Shown here: piece after piece, positions 1 through 4,969 of the stretch
How positions within the stretch are numbered: the first letter of the stretch is position 1
How the letters are laid out: every line of letters begins with the position of its first letter
Source of the DNA: JBGTKH01 sp041744735
GTDB lineage: Bacteria > Planctomycetota > Planctomycetia > Pirellulales > Pirellulaceae
Direction of reading: 5' to 3'
DNA: 10,050 nucleotides
NCBI GenBank assembly: GCA_041744735.1
Contig: JBGTKH010000022.1
Location: 1-10,050, forward strand
Notes under the pieces: model-generated
What the model saw: only the letters and a program-made list of their open reading frames with translations
Databases searched by the model: none
Told to the model about the DNA's origin: nothing
Program-made: the position numbers and the translations under genes

Positions 1-167
1 GGCACGGCCAAACGATCGTAACGCGGCAAGTGCAGGGCGTTGTGAAAGAAATCGTCGAACTGTTCGCCATACCGCCCGTCGCTGCAATAGACCGCCGCCG
101 CGTGAATCCGCTCGGACTGGAACGGCTGCGAGCTTTCGAAGTACATCGGCTGCGGCTGGCGATTCAT
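1..167 (-). CDS. Partial gene, beta-carbonic-anhydrase-like N-terminus
   Basis: The first 55 codons of a gene that runs off the left edge of the window. The ATG at 165-167 (read on the minus strand) follows GAGGAG with a short spacer, so the start is well supported. The protein contains C28-S-D-G-R32, followed by YGEQFDDF. This matches the Cys-x-Asp-x-Arg pattern of beta-carbonic anhydrases, in which Cys binds zinc and the Asp/Arg pair gates it; in that family the motif is usually CSDSR followed by a hydrophobic residue and an EQ pair. The rest, including the His and second Cys zinc ligands, is outside the window. It could therefore be a true carbonic anhydrase or a related protein lacking activity. 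It has no signal peptide and is likely cytoplasmic. It is divergent from the gene at 618. Confidence 0.68.
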   Translation of the reverse strand, partial: MNRQPQPMYFESSQPFQSERIHAAAVYCSDGRYGEQFDDFFHNALHLPRYDRLAV

Positions 168-267
168 CGGCTCCTCGCGTCGTCAATGTCACCTTCATCG
201 TAACGTGGGCGTTCGGCGCTGGAAACTGGCCTGAGGCGAACTGCCGGAAGAAGTGTACCCTAGTACC

Positions 268-285
268 GTAGCCGAAGTCGCGAGA
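268..285 (+). repeat. Single arm of GNNA mini-hairpin palindrome family (unit 1)
   Basis: GTAGCCGAAGTCGCGAGA matches the left arm of the palindromes at 336, 3503, 3671 and 4901. The segment can fold on its own as AGTC-GCGA-GACT, a short stem closed by a GNRA-type tetraloop. No matching right arm in inverted orientation follows directly, so it looks like a half unit or a decayed copy. Confidence 0.6.
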
Positions 286-335
286 CTGCTGACTTCTGAC
301 TGCAGACAACTGAACTGTCAGCCGTACATTGATGG

Positions 336-399
336 GTAGCCGAAGTCGCCAGACTTTGGCCGGACATTGCGAAAACCAAACTCTGGCGAGTTCGGCTAC
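336..399. repeat. Palindrome of the GNNA mini-hairpin family (unit 2)
   Basis: The arms 336-359 and 376-399 are 24 bases each, pair at 22 of 24 positions, and are separated by 16 bases. Each arm also folds on its own: left AAGTC-GCCA-GACTT, right AACTC-TGGC-GAGTT. The two positions at which the arms differ from each other are exactly the pair that stays complementary inside each arm. This favours the small hairpins over the long stem as the conserved structure. The unit is closely related to the palindrome at 3503-3574. Confidence 0.85.
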
Positions 400-453
400 A
401 TCCACGAGTTCGGCTACATCCACGAGTTCAGCTACATCCACGAGTTCAGCTAC
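388..453. repeat. 18-bp tandem repeat, about 3.7 copies
   Basis: The unit GAGTTCGGCTACATCCAC occurs at 388-405 and 406-423, then with a G-to-A change (GAGTTCAGCTAC...) at 424-441, and as a 12-base partial copy at 442-453. The first 12 bases of the unit are the end of the right arm of the palindrome at 376-399. The array therefore appears to have grown from that arm by duplication. It is non-coding as far as can be seen. Confidence 0.9.
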
Positions 454-617
454 GACACGCCAAAAATCGCTCTGGACCAGCCGCAGAGATTTTGCGACAC
501 TCCCGCCCCTGCCCGAGGCCCGGCGGTGCGTTGCGCGCTGACGGGCCGGGTTCTGCGTCTCGTCTGATTGCGACATTCGAGTCTGAATTCGTTTCCGAAA
601 CAAAAAGGAGTTCCCCC

Positions 618-1088
618 GTGAAGCGCGCGCGGTTCGCCTTGCCTGTAATGTGTGTCGTTCTGTTTGTCGGCCTGAACACGCTTCGCGCCGATGACGGCTT
701 TTCCTTGCCCAATCTGAATCCGTTCGCCCCGAAGAAAGCGGCCTCCAATTCCGTGACGACCCGCGTTTCGGACGAGCCCGCGCGGGCGCCGAAAAAGGCG
801 CCGCGCGACCCGAACGCACCCTCGACGTGGGACAAAATGACCACGGGCACAAAGAACTTTTTCACGAAGACCGGAGATGTTTTAATGCCGTGGAAAAAGC
901 CGGCGACGCCCTCGACGCAGCGGGTCAGACCGACTGGAACGCGGAATACCTACTCGGGTAGTTCCATGTCCAAGAGGCCGGAGACGAAAAAGAAATCGCT
1001 GTTCTCTTCGTGGTTCGGCAGCAAAGAGGAGCCGAAGCAGCCGGAGGACGTCAACGAATTCCTGGCCCAGCCGCGGCCCGGGTTCTAG
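618..1088 (+). CDS. Small secreted Lys/Pro-rich protein, unknown function
   Basis: A 156-residue protein starting at GTG 618, chosen because AAAAAGGAG precedes it at about 6 bases and because the following residues form a signal peptide. An in-frame ATG at 492 has no ribosome site and would bury that signal. Residues 1-24 (KRAR, then a hydrophobic stretch PVMCVVLFVGLNTLRA) look like a Sec signal with cleavage near Ala24. The mature part is low in complexity, with PFAPKKA near 35-41, WDKMTTGTKNFFTKTGDVLMPW at 71-92 (the most conserved-looking block), a KKKSLFSSWFG stretch and a C-terminal VNEFLAQPRPGF. No enzyme motif is visible. I believe similar short proteins occur in other planctomycetes but cannot name a family. 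Its TAG stop lies inside the left end of the inverted-repeat element at 1085-1217. It is convergent with the sialidase gene. Confidence 0.82.
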   Translation: MKRARFALPVMCVVLFVGLNTLRADDGFSLPNLNPFAPKKAASNSVTTRVSDEPARAPKKAPRDPNAPSTWDKMTTGTKNFFTKTGDVLMPWKKPATPSTQRVRPTGTRNTYSGSSMSKRPETKKKSLFSSWFGSKEEPKQPEDVNEFLAQPRPGF

Positions 1089-1217
1089 TGCTTTGTCAAA
1101 TTTAAAAAGTGGGGTAAGCATCCTGCTTGCCAACCCGATTTCGTCCCAAAAACGCAAGCTGGAAGCTTACGCCACGCAGTTGGCCAACCCTAAAACTAAG
1201 CTTTGACAAAGCACTAG
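1085..1217. mobile_element. CTAG-ended inverted-repeat element, MITE-like (copy A)
   Basis: A 133-bp element. Its ends are perfect 16-bp inverted repeats: CTAGTGCTTTGTCAAA at 1085-1100 and its complement at 1202-1217. The same 14-base core end is found on the element at 3384-3647. No protein is encoded, so it is non-autonomous. It fills the whole gap between two convergent genes: it begins on the TAG stop of the gene at 618 and ends two bases before the stop of the sialidase gene. IS630-family transposons are known to insert at the TA of CTAG, and the CTAG at both ends fits a TA duplication, but no transposase is present to confirm this. It may simply serve as a transcription barrier. Confidence 0.7.
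1109..1175. repeat. Inner imperfect inverted repeat of element A
   Basis: GTGGGGTAAGCATCCTGCTTGC at 1109-1130 pairs with the segment 1154-1175 at 19 of 22 positions, with a loop of 23 bases. It lies inside the outer CTAG-ended repeat, giving a two-layer palindrome. The sequence is unrelated to the interior of the second element. Confidence 0.8.
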
Positions 1218-1219
1218 TG

Positions 1220-2326
1220 TTACGGCTTCGAAATGCTGTCGAACAAGGTCGGTTCAATTCTGGCAAAGCTGATCTGGTCGTAGTTGTCTCGCTCGAACAG
1301 GATGCCGATGTGGCCTTCGGGCAGCGCGGCGAGTGACGAGTAGGCGGCAGAGCCTGCGTAAAGCAGTTTACTGACCGGCCAGGTCTGGCCTTCGTCTTCG
1401 CTAAGCCGAATCGTCAGGTGATCGCGGCCGGTGGTGCTGGCGGGGTTGGAGAAGAGCAGGTGGCTCTTGCTGCCGCTGTCGGGCCAAGAGTAGCGAATGA
1501 AGCTGGCTTGGCAGACGGGCTCGATCAGCGTCGGATCGTCGATCGGTTGGGACCAAGTGAGCCCGCCGTCGCTGCTGGTGGCGATACCGCGGCGGCCTTT
1601 GCCGCGATAGCTGCGCATGTTCAGCATCAACATGCCGTCTTTGAGTTCGACGAGGGCGCATTCGTTCATTCCAAAATCGGTCGCGCCGCCGAGTTTCCAC
1701 GACTTGCCGTGGTCGTCCGAATAGATCACGTGCGAGCGGCCGGAGAATTTCAGATCGCCGCGGTCGGCCACACGATGGTCGCAGGGAATCACCAGCCGGC
1801 CTTTGTGCGGTCCGAGCGTCAATTGAATTCCGTTGCCGGGCCCGGTTGCGTACCAGCCCCAATTCGCTTCCTTGACATCTTTGGTGATCAGCGTCGGCTT
1901 GGCCCACGTGCGACCGTCGTCGCGGCTGCTGGTCATGAGAACGTCATGGTTGTCGCGGCAGAACGGCAGCCAGATCACGCCGGTGTCTCGATCAACGACC
2001 GGACAGGGATTGCCGATCGTAATCTTCTGGCCGCCGCCTTGCTCGTAGACCAATTCCAGCGGCCCCCAGGTTTTGCCGCCGTCGCTGCTGCGTTTCAACA
2101 CCAAATCCAAGTCGCCATGATCGCCGCGTCCCGTCTTGCGCCCCTCACAGAACGCCAGCAGCGTTCCTTTCTGCGAAACGATCAGGGCCGGAATTCGAAA
2201 CGTGTGATAGCCCTCGCTGCCGCTGATGAAGACGTCGATCAATTGCGGTGACGTGTCGGCGGCGAGAGCGCGTGTTGTCAAGCATGAAGTGAGGATCGCC
2301 AGCAGAATCAGTGTGCGTCTTGTCAT
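1220..2326 (-). CDS. Exo-alpha-sialidase (BNR/Asp-box, GH33-like), exported
   Basis: A 368-residue protein predicted to remove terminal sialic acids from glycans outside the cytoplasm. The start is the ATG at 2324-2326, which follows TTGGAGG; a start 27 bases upstream lacks a ribosome site. Residues 1-22 form a signal peptide (MTRRTLILLAILTSCLTTRALA). Type I cleavage after Ala22 is plausible, but LTSC at 12-15 also fits a lipobox. The family FRIP motif is YHTFRIP at 40-46, with R44 as the first arginine of the substrate-binding triad. Five Asp boxes (SxDxGxTW) lie at about 80-87, 134-141, 203-210, 251-258 and 309-316. Other likely catalytic residues, by family pattern, are D69 or D74, E222 (in NEC), R238 (in NMRSYRG), R301 or R307, and Y329 (in AYSSLA). 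Length and domain order suit a single-domain bacterial sialidase. The gene is monocistronic, convergent with the gene at 618 and divergent from the one at 2473. Confidence 0.93.
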   Translation of the reverse strand: MTRRTLILLAILTSCLTTRALAADTSPQLIDVFISGSEGYHTFRIPALIVSQKGTLLAFCEGRKTGRGDHGDLDLVLKRSSDGGKTWGPLELVYEQGGGQKITIGNPCPVVDRDTGVIWLPFCRDNHDVLMTSSRDDGRTWAKPTLITKDVKEANWGWYATGPGNGIQLTLGPHKGRLVIPCDHRVADRGDLKFSGRSHVIYSDDHGKSWKLGGATDFGMNECALVELKDGMLMLNMRSYRGKGRRGIATSSDGGLTWSQPIDDPTLIEPVCQASFIRYSWPDSGSKSHLLFSNPASTTGRDHLTIRLSEDEGQTWPVSKLLYAGSAAYSSLAALPEGHIGILFERDNYDQISFARIEPTLFDSISKP

Positions 2327-2367
2327 CGAAGACCTCCAAGGATCAAAAGGCAAATCGGATTAGCACT

Positions 2368-2396
2368 AGTAGAAATCGCTGCTCGATATTTGTAAA
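2368..2396 (-). promoter_or_regulatory. Candidate promoter of the sialidase gene
   Basis: On the minus strand TTTACA (2391-2396) and TCTACT (2368-2373) are 17 bases apart, matching the sigma-70 consensus boxes at 5 of 6 and 4 of 6 positions. It lies about 40 bases upstream of the ATG. The -10 box is weak, so this is only a candidate. Confidence 0.33.
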
Positions 2397-2472
2397 GTGA
2401 CGTGCGTCGGTCCCGTCGCGTGATCGGGCCAGTCACCAGCGGATCATGGAAAGACACCTTAGGAGTTCAACG

Positions 2473-3387
2473 ATGCCGATCAGTTTCTCATGTCCACATT
2501 GCGGGGCGCAGACCAACGTTGCGGATCATTACGCGGGCCAAACCGGGCCCTGCTCGAAGTGCGGTAAACCGATCGCGATTCCATTTCCGTCGGCCGCAGG
2601 TGCCCCAGTGTATGCTCCCGCCAAGCAATCGTCGACAACGCCGGTGCTGTTGATCGTGCTGCTGGTGGTATGTGTGGGAATGGTTCCGTGCACGGGAATC
2701 CTGATCGCGCTGCTGTTGCCCGCGGTGCAAGCCGCCCGCGAGGCCGCTCGGCGAACCGAGTGCAGCAACAATCTGAAGCAGATCGGCCTGGCAATGCTGA
2801 ACTATCACGACGTTTACAAGACGCTTCCGCCGGCTTACATCCCGGACGAAAACGGCAAGCCGATGCATAGTTGGCGTGTGTTGATCCTGCCGTTCCTGGA
2901 AGAGCAGATGCTGTACGACCAATACGACTTCGATGAACCCTGGGACAGTCCGCAGAACTTGGCCGTGGCTCAACGCATGCCGAGCGCGTATGGTTGTCCT
3001 TCCGATCCGAACGGCAACTCGACGACCACCGGCTACATGGTCATTTCGGGACCGGGCATGGCGTTTGACGGCGGGCAGGCTTTCAGCATGCGGGAGTTCA
3101 CCGACGGTACGTCGAACACAATGCTGGTGGTCGAAGTCAGAAGCGGAGCAGTGCAGTGGACCGATCCGACCGACCTCGACGGCAGCCGCATGTCGTTTTC
3201 GATTGCGAGCGGGGGGCCTGCGGCAGGTGCCGGTCCGCCGACCGAAATCGGCAGCTATCATCCGGGTGGCGCTCAGGTTGGTTTCGCCGACGGAGCGACG
3301 CGTTTCATCAGCGGCAGCGTTTCGCCACAAACCCTCAGAGCACTAGCCACGCGCGACGGTGGCGAGGTCATCGGGCCCGATTTCTAG
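2473..3387 (+). CDS. DUF1559 protein with N-terminal zinc ribbon
   Basis: A 304-residue protein. The ATG at 2473 follows TTAGGAG with a suitable spacer, and the zinc ribbon starts directly after it; an in-frame ATG at 2446 has no ribosome site. Residues 7-30 carry CPHC...CSKC (C7, C10, C27, C30), a likely zinc ribbon. A proline-rich linker leads to one membrane segment at about 57-82, which runs into LLLPAVQAAREAARR (80-94) and CSNNLKQIGLAMLNYHD. This is the hallmark of the DUF1559 (SBP_bac_10) family, which is greatly expanded in planctomycetes. Towards the C-terminus are the family-type segments FTDGTSNT and SYHPGGAQVGFADGATRFIS, and the protein ends in GGEVIGPDF. Usual family members start with a type IV prepilin signal; here it is replaced by the ribbon, so the protein is likely a membrane-anchored protein with a cytoplasmic ribbon and an exported C-terminal domain. 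Its function is unknown. The TAG stop is part of the element at 3384. Confidence 0.92.
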   Translation: MPISFSCPHCGAQTNVADHYAGQTGPCSKCGKPIAIPFPSAAGAPVYAPAKQSSTTPVLLIVLLVVCVGMVPCTGILIALLLPAVQAAREAARRTECSNNLKQIGLAMLNYHDVYKTLPPAYIPDENGKPMHSWRVLILPFLEEQMLYDQYDFDEPWDSPQNLAVAQRMPSAYGCPSDPNGNSTTTGYMVISGPGMAFDGGQAFSMREFTDGTSNTMLVVEVRSGAVQWTDPTDLDGSRMSFSIASGGPAAGAGPPTEIGSYHPGGAQVGFADGATRFISGSVSPQTLRALATRDGGEVIGPDF

Positions 3388-3474
3388 TGCTTTGTCACGG
3401 CTGAGAATTCGGGTTGAACTGTGAGCCGATGGCGCTAGCCACGGGCGTTTTTGCGGACCGACCGACGCTAGCGC

Positions 3475-3601
3475 GTTTTGAAGTTGCGCGTTTCAATTGA
3501 TGGTAGCCGAATTCGCCAGAATTTGGACGGTCTTGTGTTGAACTCGAAAACCAAATTCTGGCGAATTCGGCTACAAATTGATGCTAGCGCAACTTCAAAA
3601 C
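3475..3601. repeat. Middle inverted repeat of element B
   Basis: GTTTTGAAGTTGCGC at 3475-3489 is perfectly complementary to 3587-3601. It encloses the 24-bp palindrome at 3503-3574 and is enclosed by the terminal repeats, so the element is a three-layer nested palindrome. Confidence 0.85.
3503..3574. repeat. Perfect 24-bp palindrome of the GNNA mini-hairpin family (unit 3)
   Basis: The arms 3503-3526 and 3551-3574 are perfectly complementary, with a 24-base loop. Each arm also contains AATTC-GCCA-GAATT or its complement, a self-folding mini-hairpin. The arms closely match the palindrome at 336-399 outside any CTAG-ended element. This suggests that this unit was inserted into, or captured by, element B. 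Confidence 0.9.
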
Positions 3602-3670
3602 TAGCGCGTTCGGCGCACTCGAAATTCAGTCTGTGACAAAGCACTAGCGGGCATTTCAAGACCCGCGGCT

Positions 3671-3734
3671 CGTAGCGGAATTCGTGAGGATTCCGAACTT
3701 GTGAGAATTCCGAGCTTTCACAAGTTGGGCTACG
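3671..3734. repeat. Degenerate palindrome of the GNNA mini-hairpin family (unit 4)
   Basis: It is bounded by CGTAGC (3671-3676) and GCTACG (3729-3734). Inside, AACTTGTGA (3696-3704) pairs with TCACAAGTT (3718-3726). The left arm GTAGCGGAATTCGTGAGGATTCC folds as GGAATTC-GTGA-GGATTCC with one wobble pair. A near-direct repeat (TTCGTGAGGATTCCGA, then CTTGTGAGAATTCCGA) is also present. It lies between element B and the cysK promoter. Confidence 0.65.
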
Positions 3735-3771
3735 GGCAATAGCAGCACCCGCTGCGGCCCGCGTGTCGACG

Positions 3772-3801
3772 TTGACCCTGTTTCGCAAGCTTTGCTATAC
3801 T
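3772..3801 (+). promoter_or_regulatory. Sigma-70-type promoter for cysK
   Basis: TTGACC (3772-3777) and TATACT (3796-3801) are separated by 18 bases, each matching consensus at 5 of 6 positions. Transcription would start near 3808, leaving a leader of about 108 bases before the ATG at 3916. The leader holds a short inverted repeat, CCGGCA (3833-3838) and TGCCGG (3853-3858), but no recognised riboswitch. Confidence 0.6.
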
Positions 3802-3915
3802 CCCCGTAACTCGCGGGCGAGGTGTTTAACCGCCGGCATGCACACGTCTGTCTGCCGGACTCTAACTCGCCGACATCCGACGACACTTTCCGATTTTTTC
3901 GAGAGGACCCGAATC

Positions 3916-4875
3916 ATGGCCACGGCAGCACGCAGCGGAATCAATGACGAAATCACTCAGTGCATCGGCAACACGCCGCTGGTGAAACTGCGCCGCGTCA
4001 CCGAAGGTTGCGTGGCGACGGTCGTTGCCAAGCTGGAGAACATGAACCCGTTGTGGAGCGTCAAGGACCGCATCGGCCGCGCGATGATCGACGCCGCCGA
4101 ACGCGACGGCAAGATCAAGCAGGACACGGTGATCATCGAGCCCACCAGCGGCAACACGGGGATCGCGTTGGCTTACGTCTGTGCGGCGCGCGGCTATACG
4201 CTCAAAGTGACGATGCCCGAAAGCATGACGGTCGAGCGCCGCCGGCTGCTCAAGGCGCTCGGCGCCGACATCATTCTTACGCCCGCCGCCGAAGGCATGC
4301 CCGGTGCCGTCCGCAGAGCCGAAGAGCTGGCCGCGGCGAACCCCACGTACTTCATGCCGCAGCAATTCAAAAACCCGGCCAACCCGGAAGTTCACCGCCA
4401 GACCACGGCCGAAGAGATTTGGCGCGACACGGAAGGGAAAGTTGACTTCTTTGTCGGCGGCGTGGGTACCGGCGGCACAATCACCGGCGTGGCCGAAGTG
4501 ATCAAGTCGCGCAAACCCGGGTTCAAAGCCATCGCTGTCGAGCCGGCCAACAGCCCCGTGATCACGCAGAAGAAAGCGGGCCAGCCGCTGCAGCCCGGCA
4601 AGCACACGATCCAAGGCATCGGCGCCGGCTTCATCCCCGACGTGCTGAATGTCGCGGTTGTCGACGAAGTCATCCTAGTCGTGGACGCCGACGCGGCCGA
4701 AACCGCGCGGCAACTCTCGACCAAGGAAGGCATCTTCTGCGGCATCAGCAGCGGCGCCGCCTGCTGGGCCGCCCTGCAAGTGGCCAAGCGCCCCGAGAAC
4801 AAAGGCAAGCTGATCGTCGTCGTGCTGCCTGATCTCGGTGAACGCTACCTCTCCACCCAACTGTTCCCGGAGTAA
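3916..4875 (+). CDS. cysK: Cysteine synthase (O-acetylserine sulfhydrylase)
   Basis: A 319-residue PLP enzyme that makes L-cysteine from O-acetylserine and sulfide in the cytoplasm. The start at ATG 3916 gives the normal family length. It follows GAGAGGA, and the frame's upstream extension begins before the predicted promoter, so it is not coding. Motifs in order: IGNTPLVKL at 17-25; NPLWSVKDRIG at 44-54 with K50 as the PLP Schiff-base lysine; EPTSGNTG at 75-82, the substrate-binding loop; PQQFKNPANPEVH at 148-160; GTGGT at 184-188, which binds the PLP phosphate; and GISSGAA at 276-282, whose serine contacts the pyridine nitrogen. Cystathionine beta-synthase is related but carries further domains that are absent here. 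CysM is another alternative; cysK fits best on overall motifs. No cysE or other sulfur gene is adjacent. It is convergent with the mutase gene, with a 94-base gap that holds a hairpin. Confidence 0.95.
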   Translation: MATAARSGINDEITQCIGNTPLVKLRRVTEGCVATVVAKLENMNPLWSVKDRIGRAMIDAAERDGKIKQDTVIIEPTSGNTGIALAYVCAARGYTLKVTMPESMTVERRRLLKALGADIILTPAAEGMPGAVRRAEELAAANPTYFMPQQFKNPANPEVHRQTTAEEIWRDTEGKVDFFVGGVGTGGTITGVAEVIKSRKPGFKAIAVEPANSPVITQKKAGQPLQPGKHTIQGIGAGFIPDVLNVAVVDEVILVVDADAAETARQLSTKEGIFCGISSGAACWAALQVAKRPENKGKLIVVVLPDLGERYLSTQLFPE

Positions 4876-4890
4876 GGGAGCCTGCGGTCG

Positions 4891-4954
4891 AAAAAAATCC
4901 GTAGCTGAACTCGTGAGAGTTCAGAAGACAGAAGTCTCACGACTTCTGCTACGG
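4891..4954 (-). terminator. Intrinsic terminator built from a family palindrome (unit 5)
   Basis: The palindrome at 4899-4954 is bounded by CCGTAGC and GCTACGG, and its 18-base arms (4901-4918, 4935-4952) pair at 16 positions. Read on the minus strand it is followed by ATTTTTTT (4898-4891), the classic hairpin plus U-tract, placed 15 bases after the stop of the mutase gene. On the plus strand there is no T-tract, so its effect on cysK is uncertain. Each arm also folds alone: TGAACTC-GTGA-GAGTTCA and AGAAGTC-TCAC-GACTTCT. Confidence 0.8.
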
Positions 4955-4969
4955 TTCGAGGATCTAAGG

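Larger units (their letters stand above)
168..617. other. Divergent intergenic region with repeats
   Basis: About 450 bases without a convincing gene, between the divergent starts at 167 (-) and 618 (+). It holds a single arm of a palindrome family (268-285), a complete palindrome (336-399) and an 18-bp tandem array (388-453). Short open frames across the array simply translate the repeat (the period is a multiple of three) and have no ribosome site. From 454 to 600 nothing recognisable was seen. No promoter with good -35 and -10 boxes stood out for either gene. Confidence 0.7.
3384..3647. mobile_element. CTAG-ended inverted-repeat element, MITE-like (copy B)
   Basis: A 264-bp non-coding element with perfect 15-bp terminal inverted repeats (CTAGTGCTTTGTCAC at 3384-3398 and its complement at 3633-3647). 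Pairing extends imperfectly inward (GGCTGAGAATTC against GAAATTCAGTCT). The terminal 14 bases are identical to those of the element at 1085-1217, but the interiors are unrelated. Inside are two further palindromes: 15-bp arms at 3475-3489 and 3587-3601, and 24-bp arms at 3503-3526 and 3551-3574. The left end provides the TAG stop of the DUF1559 gene. Mobility is inferred only from the shared ends and the CTAG boundaries. Confidence 0.72.

Noticed and set aside
329..567. Two short open frames across the 18-bp tandem array
   Set aside because: Their repeated peptides (SSATSTSSATST and the EFGYIH type) come only from a repeat period divisible by three; there is no ribosome site or signal of coding.
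1418..2251. 277-codon open frame on the plus strand
   Set aside because: It is antisense to the sialidase gene, whose five Asp boxes and FRIP motif settle the coding strand.
2362..2369. AGCACTAG upstream of the sialidase, like the end of the CTAG elements
   Set aside because: Only 8 bases match and there is no partner end nearby; it could be a remnant but chance cannot be excluded.
2488..3330. 280-codon open frame on the minus strand
   Set aside because: It is antisense to the DUF1559 gene and has no motif of its own.
3340..3350. GAGCACTAGCC inside the DUF1559 gene, like an element end
   Set aside because: It matches only 8 bases and lies within conserved coding sequence, so chance is likelier.
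3833..3899. Possible attenuator in the cysK leader (CCGGCA/TGCCGG hairpin, T6 further on)
   Set aside because: The T-run lies about 35 bases after the short 6-bp stem, too far for an intrinsic terminator, and no known sulfur riboswitch pattern was recognised.
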